A DNA stretch of 64,000 nucleotides from assembly GCA_963921425.1 (NCBI GenBank), contig OY992836.1, forward strand, positions 1,627,825 to 1,691,824. The letters run 5' to 3'. The first letter of the stretch is position 1, and every line of letters starts with the position of its first letter. Under the pieces are notes generated by a model that ran no database searches, was not told the DNA's origin, and saw nothing but the letters and a program-made list of their open reading frames with translations. This DNA comes from Dryas octopetala. Taxonomy: Eukaryota > Streptophyta > Magnoliopsida > Rosales > Rosaceae. Position numbers and translations under genes: made by a program. This document shows, piece by piece, positions 45,736-57,362 of the stretch.

Positions 45736-46258
45736 GTAGTGGCTAAGAATATTTTCTTGGCCCATATACTCTTATTTGGTGGCTAACTTACTTTGGGGCC
45801 AATGGGTGTTTTAACCCACTCCTCTTTAAATTGTGGTTTAAGGGCCAATAATTGTTTAAAGACTACTAGCCAATAGGGCCCACGACCCAAAAGAAATTTT
45901 TAAGGCCAGTAATGAGACTATAAAATAGATGAACCCGTCTCAATAAAGGGGCCGGTAGAGATTTCCACGGCCCATTCGCATAATCAACTCTGAAAAATAA
46001 GTCCAAAATTGCTAGGAAGCCAAATCAAGCAATGAGTCCAACTTTGGAAATAATTCGGAAAGTTTTAAGTCACCTAGATGGACAAGGACTCAATACGATC
46101 AAGTAAAGGAATCCTACTATGGAAAGAATTTCAATCCTCATCAATAACAGAACTTGGCCGCCAAGAAGAAATCTCAGAAGTTCGAGTCCTACTAGGAGAA
46201 GGAAGATGATTTCGGGCCAGGAAATGGCCCATTATCTAGGGTTGTATCCTAGCACCCT

Positions 46259-46267
46259 TATAAATAG
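46259..46267 (+). promoter_or_regulatory. TATA box of the Tat 5' LTR
   Basis: TATAAATAG followed by a purine-rich leader; the same in the 3' LTR at 61588-61596. Confidence 0.65.
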
Positions 46268-46970
46268 AAGCATTCGAGAGAAGAGACAGACATTCAGCAT
46301 CCAATACACCCAGATACTCAAATCTCAAGAATCTCTCAAAGTTCTTTTGCTTTCAATTTCTTTTTAGTTGCTACCATTCGAGTTGCTTTTAGGTTTCTCA
46401 TAACTTTAGTCTCAAGATCATTAGGTTTGTAGCTCTGCCATTGCCTTCACAAGGATTGTGGTATCGATTTATTTTATGCACTTTAGTTTCATGCAATTGG
46501 ATCGTTTCTATTTTAATTCTTGTTCAAGTTCTTTACTCAATACATAAATGTTTATTTTGTTTATTGTTCTTTTTAATATTGAAGTTGATTTAGTTGGCAA
46601 TAATAGCGTTGAGTTTCAGTATAATTTTATCGTCCATAGTTTCTTTTATCTTTTTGGCCAATTTCATCATTGCATTCACGAATTCAACAACACTGTTCTA
46701 AGGAGGCCGAGACGCGACTCGGACTCCGATTCCGACTAAAGCCTTGTCCCCGAGGCTAGAAAAGAATCCAGGCCAAGAGTGGTTCCTAGCTTGGCCGCAC
46801 AATCGTTAGATTGGATTTCAGATTTAAGCGCAAAACCCCAACATTATCATCCCAATTTCTATTGTGGCCTAGTCTGAGGCCCAATAGTGGCACGCCCCGC
46901 ACAATCACATCCAAACGGACCAAAAATCACTTTTGGCCAACCTTGGCTAAAAAACTAGTGAACATATTTT

Positions 46971-46988
46971 TGGCACGCCCAGTGGGAC
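46971..46988 (+). other. Primer binding site of the Tat-type element
   Basis: TGGCACGCCCAGTGGGAC begins six bases after the LTR end. The TGG start fits a tRNA CCA end, but I cannot name the tRNA with certainty. Confidence 0.65.
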
Positions 46989-47015
46989 CTTATTTGTTGT
47001 CTTTACTAACGTTGC

Positions 47016-50000
47016 ATGGTTGCTAATACTCGTGCGTTTCCAAATCGTGATCAGGAGAATCCTTATCGTAACCCGGTTCCTTATCGTGATCCAATGACGA
47101 AGAATCAAGCCAACCCAAGCAACCAACCCGTTGGCAAGGCGACCAGTGCTGTGAATCCAAGCAATCATCCCAACCTCGATTCTGGAAAGAAGCCTCAAGT
47201 TAGCCAACAAAGCGGGAATGATCACGTTCCGACCTTTGTGGACCATGGAGTGGACCAAAAGAATCAGGATGGATCATATGATGAAGTTACAATTGAAGAT
47301 GTACCGGAGAAAATCGGTCCTCTATTCCAGCCGAATCCGGCTACTACAGAGGATGTCCAACAACTTATCAATTTGGTGATGGAGGAAAGTCGGGTCACCC
47401 AGAATCATCTACAAACGGTGGCCATTCAGGTGAACACTACGTTAGACCGGATTGAACGGACTAATAATGTTATGGCCAACAACATTGCTGGTATGGGTAC
47501 CCAAATCGGACAACACATTGTCCAAGCTCTTCAAGGGGGTCAGGGCCAGAATCCACCCATGGCCAATCAAGTGCAAATCCCTGAACCTTACAGACCGCCA
47601 CCTTTGGCAAATCAACCGCGAGCTCATTTAGGTTTGGGGGGCAATGGTAACGGCCAGAATAATGGCCGGGCCCAAAACCAAGGGGGCAACCATCAAGCGG
47701 TCAACAACTTTGCTGGGGGCATTCAGGTCGGATTCGGCCAAGCCCCGGTGGGAATTGATAGGAATATGATCGAGATGGTCGTCCAAGACATGTATGGACC
47801 TCTAGCTAGGAGAACAATCCGACCGGTATACCGAAGACCTTACCCTGACTTTGTGGACCAAACGGAATACCCAAGAGGTTTTAGGGTTCCTGATTTTACT
47901 TTGTTCTCCGGTCAAGATTATCAATCCTCTATTGAACACATAGGCCGATTCACGGCCCAGTGTGCTGAAGCTGCAAACAATGATAATCTGAAACTTAAGA
48001 TGTTTCCCAACTCACTCACTGGAGCTGCTTTCACCTGGTATGTTAGTTTGCCGGTCAACTCGGTTCCAAATTGGCAAACTATGGAGCGAATTTTCCATGA
48101 ACAATTCTATCGCCATGAACCAGAAGTATCGATGGCTGACTTAGCCCGTTTGGTGCAAAATTCTGAAGAATCAGCTCAAGGGTATATCTCTCGATTCAGG
48201 CTTGCAAGAAGTAGATGCACTGTCCCTTTGCCTGAGAGCGAATTTGTGAAGTTAGCCCAGAATGGTTTGTCTTTAGAGCTTCGGAAGAAGTTTGAGGGAA
48301 TGGAGTTTCGAGACCTTTATGACTTAGTTATGAGGGTGGATAAGTATGAGGCTCTTCTTAGGGAAGAGCGTCAAAAGAGGATGGCCGCCAAGGCTGCATG
48401 GAACAAGAATAAGTCAAGTGTCCAAATGGTGAACATGGAAGAGGAGCTGGAACAATTTGACACTGAGTCGGATGAGGAATTGGCCGAGATCAATGCGGCT
48501 GAGATTGTTATTTCCAAGCCACATGTGTGTAAGGCCTTGGTAAAAGCTTCTAAAGATCAGAAGGCACAACAAGTGAGTTTTTCTTCCAAGCAAAAAGGGT
48601 CAGCTACTAGAACGTTCACCTTTGACTTCTCAAAGGCTGAACAAATATTCGATCAATTGTTGGCCGAAAAGCTCATCAAGCTCACCAACGGTCAAACAAT
48701 GCCACCCGGCAATGAGCTTAAGGATCGAACTTATTGCAAATGGCACAATGCATGGTCTCATTCAACTGCTAATTGCGTTGTCTTCCGTAATGTTGTGCAA
48801 GACCTTATTGAAAAGGGAACTCTGCGTTTCCCAGACAAGGACAAGCCAGTGATGGGTGTGGAGAAAGACCCTTTCCCAAATGCTCAAGTCAACATGGTTA
48901 ACTTACACCTCCCAGAATACGGTCGACGCAATGAGAAAAAGGCTGGGGGAGATGGGAGTAGGTCATCCCAAACTCTTGGGGGGCAATCCCAAAGAAAAGA
49001 AGTTCGGCCAATAAAGGAGGTGACTACTCGGCCAGAAGGAAAATTGGCCCCAATTAAGGGAATTGTGCTGTGTAGCAGGTGCCAATGTGAGGTAGAACTA
49101 GAAGCCTTTAGGGTGGAATCGGTAAAACAAAATGAGGAGAACGATAACGTTCTAAAGTCGTCTCAAAATCGGGACAAAAGCATGCCAACCACAGCCCATG
49201 AAAAGGAAAAGGTTGGCCAAGGGCACGAATTTGAGAAGTCAACTGAGCATCAGTTTCAAGAAAAAGGCAAAGGCAGAGTGGATGAAATGTCACCACCTGG
49301 GAATTTCAGCCCTCATAGCCCAAGAAGGAGGATTGACTTAGGTGGCAGGACAAGGCGTCAACTCGAAGGAGATTTGCGTGGGGATGGAAAGCCAATAACA
49401 TTTCAGCCAAAAGACAAGGGCAAAGGAAAAATGGAAGATTTGGTACCACTAAGGGATGACAGACTTCGTAGTCCAAGAAGGAAAATTGAGTTGGGAAACG
49501 AGTCAAGACGGTACCATGAAGATAACTATCGTAAGCCGTATAAACGGCCTTACCACAGGACACTGCGGTATGAAGATGTGGTGGAGGATTTGTCCAAACC
49601 ATATGAAAGAAAAGAAAGGAGCCTTTGGGTTTCGGTGACTGAGGGCCAAAACAGAAATGTGGCTCATGTGGCTATGCCAAAACAGGGAAAAAACACCTTC
49701 AAACCAACCCCAGCTGAACCTAATGTTTGGTACAAGAAAGGGAAGGACGGAGTTATGATTCCTCTGACAAGAACCCAAACTCGACGTGTCCAAAGGCAGT
49801 ACGCTCAGTCATGTCGTGAGGAGGAGGCTTGGATTAAGGAAAGAGAGGCTCAATTGAGAAGAAGCTCCGATTTAAGGGAAAAGATAAAGAGAGGAGAAGT
49901 CAGGCTCTTGAAGGATGATAATTTGGCTGAAGAAAATATGGTGGCCGTACCTAAGGTCCAAAGAAAAGTTGAAGGGACCAAGGTAATGGTTGTCCCAAGA

Positions 50001-51371
50001 GAAAAAGAGGAAGTCATAAATATACTTGAAGCTCATATGTCAGGGGCATTTGAGGCCAATAAGGAAAAGGTTGGGACATGCAAGATAGACACCGACCAAT
50101 TTATGAGTGAAGTTTCCAAGAACGAATCTGACCAATCCATGGTCGAGATTGCTAAATACGATAATGACCGGCCTGTAGTTGAACAACCCAAGGTTGAAGT
50201 CGGCCAAGAGACGGTTTCAACACAAGTAATGGCAGACCCTCCTTCCTCATCTCATGACCTTTCACCAAGAATGAATGGGCCAACTGAAGGAAATGATGAC
50301 TCTTTTAACGAAGGGGATGAAGATAAAGTCGACCCCGACCAAGAAATGGGATTTGAAGAGGCTGGGGATGAAGATTACTTGGATGAAGATGACCTTGACG
50401 GAGAATATTATGAGGAGGAGAAAGAAAGTGACAACCATAAAGGTGAAAAGAAGTCCCAAATGAAGATATCACCTTCAGGAAAAATTACATATGAATTTGG
50501 GTCTTTAGGACCATTTGAATGCGGCATGATCATTACTTTGCCGTTGGATTTCAAAGCAGGGCCAGAACAAGTGGCCCAGTTGGAAGGAGACGTCATGGTT
50601 GAAGAAGAGGCATGGGCAGAAATAGATGACCAAGTAGCAAATCAGGAAGAAAATGATTGTGGACGGTCTGCGTGGCTCAAAGAGCATGGGGATGACCTCA
50701 ACAACCAGTTAAGAACATTCCTCGGCAGGCCAACTGATGCAATGGCCAAACAAGTAAGAGCGTTATACATCCGGGCACATATTGATGGAATGCCGATGAA
50801 TAGAGTATTCGTGGACAACGGTGCCGCTGCTAATATTCTACCATTGTCTACCTTGAAGAAGCTAAAGAAAACACAACATGACCTGCGTCCGACAAAGGTG
50901 AGGATAAGCTCTTTTGTGGGGGATGACGAGGAAATTCTAGGGGCAATTTCGCTAGAAGTAGCGGTTGGAAAAAAGAGAAGGGACACTACTTTCCTCGTGG
51001 TGAACTCGTTCTCCCAATATAACGTACTGCTTGGTCGAGATTGGATCAATGGTAGTTGGTGCATCCCGTCGTCTTTGCACCAATTGCTAATACTTTGGAA
51101 TGAGGACAATACAATCGATGTTATTTCGGCCGATACACGGCCTTTTTCAGCTTCAGCAAACTTTATGGACGCTGAATTGTATGAGGAAGGAGTCACATTC
51201 CAAACCTTGGTAGATGGAGTCAAGGATATAGAATCTTTTGGGGTCGTAGCCAATGAGTTGGTTGAAGCCAAGAAATTGGAAGTCAAGATTAAAGATGAGC
51301 GGCCAATGTTGGCTGACCTGTTTGCATCAATATCCATATCCGATGACGGACAAGAATCAAGAAACGATTGA
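47016..51371 (+). CDS. Gag-protease polyprotein of the Tat-type element
   Basis: This is an intact frame of 1,451 codons from the ATG at 47016, 52 bases after the 5' LTR. Residues 1-280 are Asn/Gln/Pro-rich. Residues about 285-455 form the capsid-type gag domain (FRVPDFTLFSGQDYQSSIEH, FTWYVSLP, YISRFRLARS). A zinc-binding-like CKWHNAWSHSTANC follows near 575. A long charged region with repeated LRSPRRKIELG-type motifs (about 760-850) follows, then an acidic stretch near 1100-1140. The retropepsin comes last, with VDNGAAANILP (Asp 1267) and VLLGRDWI near 1340. The gag is much longer than usual because of the charged middle. The pol frame overlaps the end and lies one base forward, so pol expression would need a frame change or splicing. 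All domains look intact. Confidence 0.92.
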   Translation: MVANTRAFPNRDQENPYRNPVPYRDPMTKNQANPSNQPVGKATSAVNPSNHPNLDSGKKPQVSQQSGNDHVPTFVDHGVDQKNQDGSYDEVTIEDVPEKIGPLFQPNPATTEDVQQLINLVMEESRVTQNHLQTVAIQVNTTLDRIERTNNVMANNIAGMGTQIGQHIVQALQGGQGQNPPMANQVQIPEPYRPPPLANQPRAHLGLGGNGNGQNNGRAQNQGGNHQAVNNFAGGIQVGFGQAPVGIDRNMIEMVVQDMYGPLARRTIRPVYRRPYPDFVDQTEYPRGFRVPDFTLFSGQDYQSSIEHIGRFTAQCAEAANNDNLKLKMFPNSLTGAAFTWYVSLPVNSVPNWQTMERIFHEQFYRHEPEVSMADLARLVQNSEESAQGYISRFRLARSRCTVPLPESEFVKLAQNGLSLELRKKFEGMEFRDLYDLVMRVDKYEALLREERQKRMAAKAAWNKNKSSVQMVNMEEELEQFDTESDEELAEINAAEIVISKPHVCKALVKASKDQKAQQVSFSSKQKGSATRTFTFDFSKAEQIFDQLLAEKLIKLTNGQTMPPGNELKDRTYCKWHNAWSHSTANCVVFRNVVQDLIEKGTLRFPDKDKPVMGVEKDPFPNAQVNMVNLHLPEYGRRNEKKAGGDGSRSSQTLGGQSQRKEVRPIKEVTTRPEGKLAPIKGIVLCSRCQCEVELEAFRVESVKQNEENDNVLKSSQNRDKSMPTTAHEKEKVGQGHEFEKSTEHQFQEKGKGRVDEMSPPGNFSPHSPRRRIDLGGRTRRQLEGDLRGDGKPITFQPKDKGKGKMEDLVPLRDDRLRSPRRKIELGNESRRYHEDNYRKPYKRPYHRTLRYEDVVEDLSKPYERKERSLWVSVTEGQNRNVAHVAMPKQGKNTFKPTPAEPNVWYKKGKDGVMIPLTRTQTRRVQRQYAQSCREEEAWIKEREAQLRRSSDLREKIKRGEVRLLKDDNLAEENMVAVPKVQRKVEGTKVMVVPREKEEVINILEAHMSGAFEANKEKVGTCKIDTDQFMSEVSKNESDQSMVEIAKYDNDRPVVEQPKVEVGQETVSTQVMADPPSSSHDLSPRMNGPTEGNDDSFNEGDEDKVDPDQEMGFEEAGDEDYLDEDDLDGEYYEEEKESDNHKGEKKSQMKISPSGKITYEFGSLGPFECGMIITLPLDFKAGPEQVAQLEGDVMVEEEAWAEIDDQVANQEENDCGRSAWLKEHGDDLNNQLRTFLGRPTDAMAKQVRALYIRAHIDGMPMNRVFVDNGAAANILPLSTLKKLKKTQHDLRPTKVRISSFVGDDEEILGAISLEVAVGKKRRDTTFLVVNSFSQYNVLLGRDWINGSWCIPSSLHQLLILWNEDNTIDVISADTRPFSASANFMDAELYEEGVTFQTLVDGVKDIESFGVVANELVEAKKLEVKIKDERPMLADLFASISISDDGQESRND

Positions 51372-54300
51372 AGAAGCGCTGGAGAGATGGTCAGTGCATT
51401 TGGCCGAAGAAACGGCCTGGAAAGACAAAGATGAGATCGATCTCGTCGAATGCTTAAGAGAAGGGCCTGAAGAGGACCGCTTAGAAATTGAGGAATTGGA
51501 CCCAGCACCAGCCAAGCTTGATGACTCCAAGGCTGAAGTGCAAGACCCTTTGATTGAAGTGAATTTGGGAACGGCTGAGGAGCATAGGCCGGTTTACGTT
51601 AGCGGCTTGATGGAACCCTCGCTAAGGGCCGAGATGGAGTCAGTTCTAAAGGAGTTCAAAGATTGTTTTGCGTGGGATTACACTGAAATGCCCGGACTTA
51701 GTCGTCAGCTAGTGGAGCATCGTCTTCCAATCAAAGACGACTTCAAGCCATTCAAACAACCGCCCCGACGGATGTCAAAAGAAGTTGAGCTTAGGGTGAA
51801 AGAGGAAATTGAAAAACTTTTTACAGCCAAATTTATACGGCCAGCGATATATGTAAAGTGGCTTTCTAATGTTGTTCCTGTAATTAAAAAGAATGGCAAA
51901 ATAAGAGTTTGTGTTGATTTTCGTAATTTAAATCTTGCAACTCCTAAAGATGAATATCCTATGCCTATGGCCGATCTCCTTGTTGATGGAGCGGCCAAAC
52001 ATGAAATGTTGTCATTTATGGATGGCTACTCGGGCTACAACCAAATTTATATAGCAGAGGAAGACGTCCATAAAACAGCATTTAGGTGCCCAGGGGCGAC
52101 TGGAGCATTTGAATGGGTAGTGATGCCTTTTGGCCTTAAGAATGCTGGTGCAACCTACCAGCGAGCCATGAACGCGATTTTCCATGATATGATTGGCAAG
52201 ACTTTGGAAGTGTATATTGATGATGTGGTTGTAAAGTCGGCCACTCGGTCGGGCCATCTTGGGGATTTAAAGAAAGCCTTCGAAAGAATGAGGTTGCATA
52301 AACTAAAGATGAATCCTCAAAAATGCGCTTTTGGGGTGTCGGCCGGAAACTTTCTAGGCTTTTTAGTCCACCAAAGAGGAATTGAAGTGGACAAGAATAA
52401 GGCCAAAGCCATCATTGACGCGCCCCCACCCAAGAACAAAAAGGAATTACAAAGCTTCCTTGGCCGAATAAACTTTTTGAGAAGGTTTATTTCAAACTCG
52501 GCCGGAAAGACAGAACCTTTTTCCCCACTTCTTAAGCTTAAGGGTGAAGAGGAATTTGTATGGGGAGAACTACAACAGAAGGCATTTGAAGCAATTAAAG
52601 ATTATTTAACCCGGCCACCAGTATTGATTCCGCCTAAGAGAGGCAAACCACTGAAGTTGTACATATCGGCTTCAGAGAACTCTATTGGAAGTTTGTTGGC
52701 CCAAAACAACGATGAAAAGAAAGAACAGGCCATCCACTACTTAAGTAGAATACTAACGGCGGTGGAAAGAAAATATTCGCCGATCGAAAAGTTATGTTTG
52801 GCTTTATACTTCACAGCCACAAAATTGAGACATTACATGTTGCCTTCAGTTGTCTTTATCATTTCCAAAACAGACCTCATTAAATACATGTTGTCCCGGC
52901 CTATCATTAGGGGCCGAATTGGAAAATGGACAATGGCTCTGTCCGAATTCTCGTTTAGGTATGTGCCCCAACAATCGGTTAAGGGCCAAGCCTTAGCCGA
53001 TTTCCTAGCCGCTCACCCTAGTGTAGAAATAGAAGACATGGAATCATTCGAGATAGCATCTCACTTTCTGGTTCCATGGAAGTTATACTTTGATGGGTCA
53101 AGTACTGCGGCCGCATCTGGGGCCGGAATTGTGATCGTTTCTCCGGGGAGTTTTAGAGCACAATATGCCTTCCAATTAGACTTCACATGTTCAAATAATC
53201 AGGCCGAATATGAAGCGTTAATTATCGGCCTGGAAATTTTGAGGGAGCTAGGGGCAGCCAATATAATGATCATGGGTGATTCCATGCTAGTTATTAAACA
53301 ATTGACCGGAGAGTATAATTGTTATAGTGCGGTGTTGTCAGAATACCGTGAAATGGCCATTCAATTAATGGGCGACTTTGACGAAGTTAATATGGAGCAT
53401 GTTCCTCGAGATTTGAATTGGGAGGCCAATGAATTGGCCCAACTTGCATCTGGTGTACACCTATCTGAGGGGTTGGCTGAGAAATTCTTTAAAGTAGAAA
53501 GAAGATCCTTGCCTTCGGTTCAGGAAAGGGGATTGATGATCGGAGCAATACCGTCAGGAGTTACGCCAGAAGATTGGCGTTATCCTCTTCTCCAATACTT
53601 AAGGCGTCCAACCGAGAAGCACAGTCGAAGAATAAGACTTCAGGCAAGAAACTATGTGGTTATGAACGGTGATTTATATAGAAAAGGGTTTGACGACTTG
53701 CTGTTGAGGTGCCTAGGGAAGAAGGAAGCCATGCAAATAATGGCTGAGGTCCATGAAGGAGTATGCGGTGCCCACCAACCCGGAATTAAGATGAGGTGGT
53801 TGATCAGGAGACATGGCTTCTATTGGCCAACTATCCTAAAAGATTGCATCACATATGCGAAAGGTTGCCAGCCTTGCCAAAGGCATGGCCCGATCCAACA
53901 CGTGCCGGCATCAACGTTGAACCCTATAATCAAACCTTGGCCATTCAGAGGTTGGGCTATGGATGTGATCGGAGAGATTCACCCAACCTCAAGTAAGGGC
54001 CATTCCTACATCTTAGTGGCCACTGACTACTTCACTAAGTGGGTCGAAGCTGTACCTTTGAAGAAGGTATCGCAGGTAGAGGTCATCCAATTCGTGAAAG
54101 AAAACATTATTCACCGTTTCGGTCTACCCGAGTCCATTACCACTGATCGGGGAAAATATTTCATAGGGGCGGATGTTAAGGCATTCATGGAAAAGAATGA
54201 GATCAAGTTGCATCACTCCACCCCATATTATGCCCAAGCTAATGGTCAGGCAGAGGCTAGCAACAAGGTTATCAAAAATATCATTCAAAAAGCTATAACG

Positions 54301-54846
54301 GACAAGCCAAAGAAGTGGCATGAAATATTATCCGAAACCTTGTGGGCATATCGGACATCAAGGAGATCGGGGACAGGAACGACACCGTTTGCTTTAACGT
54401 ATGGACATGACGCGGTTTTACCTTTGGAAATAGCAGTCAAGTCCTTGCGGGTTGCCCTCCAAGGAAATTTAACACCGGATGAGTACACTCAAGCCATGGT
54501 TCAAGAGCTCGAAGAGATGGATGAGTCAAGGTTGAAAGCCTTGGACAACTTAAAACTTCAAAAACAAGCTGTAGCAAGGGCGTACAATAAGAAAACGAGG
54601 GCCAAAAGTTTCGGGGAGGGCGATTTAGTTTGGAAAACCATCTTGCCTCTTGGTAAGCATGATCGACAATTCGGAAAATGGTCACCCACATGGAAGGGAC
54701 CATTCACTGTGGTTAAGGTTTTAGGTAAAGGAGCGTATCAATTAATGGACTATGATGGCCAACTTCATGATGCTCCAATCAACGGCCGATATTTAAAGCG
54801 ATACTACCCAACGGCTTGGGAATTGATGCAAAACGAAAGCTCATGA
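51253..54846 (+). CDS. Pol (RT, RNase H, aRNase H, integrase) of the Tat-type element
   Basis: The frame is open from 51253, overlapping gag-PR by 119 bases, to TGA at 54846; no own start codon is obvious. Numbering from 51253: reverse transcriptase with [10 protein letters not shown] and YIDD at 321-324. A first RNase H follows in which the usual catalytic Asp is replaced (LYISASENS), as is common in Tat elements. Then comes an archaeal-type RNase H with YFDGSS, EYEAL and MGDSMLV; its last acidic position reads Asn (EANELAQLAS). Integrase has a zinc finger HEGVCGAHQPG...CQPCQ and catalytic Asp 904, Asp 965 and Glu 1001, 35 residues between the last two. It copies and integrates the element; the frame is undamaged. 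Confidence 0.92.
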   Translation: MSWLKPRNWKSRLKMSGQCWLTCLHQYPYPMTDKNQETIEEALERWSVHLAEETAWKDKDEIDLVECLREGPEEDRLEIEELDPAPAKLDDSKAEVQDPLIEVNLGTAEEHRPVYVSGLMEPSLRAEMESVLKEFKDCFAWDYTEMPGLSRQLVEHRLPIKDDFKPFKQPPRRMSKEVELRVKEEIEKLFTAKFIRPAIYVKWLSNVVPVIKKNGKIRVCVDFRNLNLATPKDEYPMPMADLLVDGAAKHEMLSFMDGYSGYNQIYIAEEDVHKTAFRCPGATGAFEWVVMPFGLKNAGATYQRAMNAIFHDMIGKTLEVYIDDVVVKSATRSGHLGDLKKAFERMRLHKLKMNPQKCAFGVSAGNFLGFLVHQRGIEVDKNKAKAIIDAPPPKNKKELQSFLGRINFLRRFISNSAGKTEPFSPLLKLKGEEEFVWGELQQKAFEAIKDYLTRPPVLIPPKRGKPLKLYISASENSIGSLLAQNNDEKKEQAIHYLSRILTAVERKYSPIEKLCLALYFTATKLRHYMLPSVVFIISKTDLIKYMLSRPIIRGRIGKWTMALSEFSFRYVPQQSVKGQALADFLAAHPSVEIEDMESFEIASHFLVPWKLYFDGSSTAAASGAGIVIVSPGSFRAQYAFQLDFTCSNNQAEYEALIIGLEILRELGAANIMIMGDSMLVIKQLTGEYNCYSAVLSEYREMAIQLMGDFDEVNMEHVPRDLNWEANELAQLASGVHLSEGLAEKFFKVERRSLPSVQERGLMIGAIPSGVTPEDWRYPLLQYLRRPTEKHSRRIRLQARNYVVMNGDLYRKGFDDLLLRCLGKKEAMQIMAEVHEGVCGAHQPGIKMRWLIRRHGFYWPTILKDCITYAKGCQPCQRHGPIQHVPASTLNPIIKPWPFRGWAMDVIGEIHPTSSKGHSYILVATDYFTKWVEAVPLKKVSQVEVIQFVKENIIHRFGLPESITTDRGKYFIGADVKAFMEKNEIKLHHSTPYYAQANGQAEASNKVIKNIIQKAITDKPKKWHEILSETLWAYRTSRRSGTGTTPFALTYGHDAVLPLEIAVKSLRVALQGNLTPDEYTQAMVQELEEMDESRLKALDNLKLQKQAVARAYNKKTRAKSFGEGDLVWKTILPLGKHDRQFGKWSPTWKGPFTVVKVLGKGAYQLMDYDGQLHDAPINGRYLKRYYPTAWELMQNESS

Positions 54847-55088
54847 GAAATATAATCATAAGGATGAGTAGAAAGCCGACCAATATATATATATATATAT
54901 AGATATAAATATATATATATATATCATTTAAAAAAAAAAAAATGGTCAAGGCTATCAAAGCAAGGCCATAAATGGCCAAAAATCATAAGTCAGCCATTAT
55001 AAAACAAAAGTGGCTGAAATCGACAGATAAATCCCAAAATAGGCAAATATGATCGGGGACTAAACATGGCCAAAGTCTCGAAATAAGG
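54847..55088. other. Spacer between the convergent pol and antisense gene
   Basis: It contains a TA repeat at about 54884-54923 and an A run near 54930. Both genes end here tail to tail, so it must hold termination signals for both, but I see no certain one. Confidence 0.6.
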
Positions 55089-56393
55089 CTAAAAGTGACG
55101 GAAAATGGTGGCTTTGAAGGCGTCCCAATGACTCTCAGCAATGCTCATGGCCGCGACAAGGCCAGCCTGTTTCTTGGAGAAGTCCTCTTGAGCACGAATC
55201 AGCTCCTGAAGGCGGGCCTCAATGGGTTTGGCCCCCTGAATACGTGCAGTGAACTTAGAGGCTAACTCGGCCTGTTGGGCATCAATCTTTCTCTTCTGCT
55301 CCTCAAGGTCGTGATAAAGTTGCATCTCCTCCTCGCTTGCGACGGCCTCAGCTACAAGAACATTCTTAGTAGACAGAATTTCTGTGGCTAGGCTAAGTCC
55401 AGCCTGGTGCTCGGCCCGGGCGTGACGGTAGCTGGCCGCAGTCGACTCAAGTAGCTGAAACGAGAACTCTATCATGGTCCCAATGCCAGCAACCACAGAG
55501 TTGGCCAAGGATAGCCTAGCGATGGCATCCCGAAGCTTAGCCCGAAAGGCTTCGTCTGACATCGCCTCGAGACCTTGAGCGAATAAGGCCTCAAAATCAG
55601 TCTTCACTTGGCCACTACATGGCCCAAGGATGGAAGACTCGGAGGCTGAAGTAGTGGAGGCAGTAGCGGCTGCAATCAGACAATGGAAGCGCTTCAAGGA
55701 ATCCGTAGCTCCCGTGTCCATCATAGGTGAACCCTGAAAATTTTAAGTGGAGTAAGAGGCCATTGGGAGAAATAGAAGTTAAGTATGCAAGGCCATGGAA
55801 ACATACTCTAAATGGCTGAGAGGTCATAATGGCCATGGATTCGGAGGTTGGGGTTGCCGGAACCACTAGCGTAGAAACTTGTGAGCTGGAACCAGCAGTA
55901 GAAGTGGGGACCAGTGTCTCGGCCATGAATCCCTACAAGAAAACTCAAATGAATAAAAGATATGATTTTTTAGGCTGAAATGAGGTTTTTTGACAATTAC
56001 TTACTGGGATTGTCAGAGGAGGCGATGTATGAGCAACGTGAATCTCCGTATCAAGGCCATTAGAGTTGGCCCCAGCAACCAAGGAGATGTCAAGGGTCGG
56101 CATGGCGTTATTCTAAAGTGATAGGCGATTAGAAGTTAGATGTGCTACAAGGCCAGCTGAGAATTTATATGAAGAAATAGAGTTACGTACCTTTGTTGCT
56201 TGTGGCTGAAGGACAATAGCCATATCCGTAGAAGTCCCTGGAGCAGTCTCAGTGGCATAGCCCAAATGAGGGTTATTTGGGGATGTGATGTTGGCCTCAG
56301 TGGGTTCTTGGCCAAGTGAACTAGCTAGAAGTGCAGGAGATGTTCGAACCACAACCTATGATGGATAAAATGGGTTAGGTATGCCTCACAAAC

Positions 56394-56435
<42 letters not shown>

Positions 56436-57328
56436 AAATAAAGGGGTTTAAGAAATTTGAGCTACCTCACTACCCACCTCCGAGTGGGGAGATGAAGACT
56501 TGTTCCCATTAGGCTGAGTCACTAAGTCGTCCGACACAGTGATGATGTGACCATAAGGGACCTCTCCCATGTCCAAAAGTGTCTCCACACACCCATTAGT
56601 TGGCTGAGAAACAAGGCTAGCCACCTGCAAAATATGGGTTAGAGTGGTGCAATCCCAATATTCGCCAAAAGTTTAGAGGAACATGTTTACCCTTTGCTTA
56701 GCAGCAAGAAAAGAGTCATTTGGTGGCAAGTATGTTGGCATATAATACATGTTTGCGGATGTGTTTTGCGGGCCAACATTCATGGCCCCAGAAGAAGAAG
56801 GGGATGAGGAATTGGCGGCCCGCTAGTACAAGGATAGGGAAATTAGTAAATTTCTGAAAGATTATAATAAAAGAAATAATTCGGCCAACATCGGCCGTAT
56901 TTCTCAAATTGGCCAATATTGGCCGTAATTTGTAAATTGGTCAACATTGGCCGAAATTCTTAGAATGGCCAATATTGGCCGTAATCCTTAAGTAAAAGAC
57001 AATGCATACCTGAGGCTCAGGAGGGTGCCTAGGTCGTATCTTCAAAGGGACGCCCTCCGAAGAGTCTTCATCCTCGAGCATGGCCAAGGAGGCTTTTGAC
57101 TTAGGCTTATGCTCTAAATAAGGAAGAAATTTGTTAGTGGGCCATTAAAGCAAATATAACAGTTATTTGAAACAAGGCTTACTCGATTTGATGGGTGGTG
57201 CCCTACGCGTGGCCACAGTTTTCTTGACTCGTTTTCTCTTGACAACTGCAGGGGAGGCATCTGAATCCTCATCCGAGGCGTTTGAGAATGAATCTAAGTA
57301 GCAAATGGAATGAAAGATTAGTTTCATG

Positions 57329-57362
<34 letters not shown>

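Larger units (their letters stand above)
45527..46964 (+). repeat. 5' LTR of the Tat-type element
   Basis: From TGTTTGTACCC to AGTGAACA. Within U3, eleven copies of a 16-bp unit built on TTGGCCATTTCTCAYA lie at about 45560-45735. A TATA box TATAAATAG is at 46259-46267. Short frames inside it recur identically in the 3' LTR and are not genes. Confidence 0.95.

Noticed and set aside
45404..45786. Frames through the TTGGCCA array (HIGHFSHWPF-type peptides)
   Set aside because: They are artefacts of the 16-bp repeat in the LTR and exist in three frames at once.
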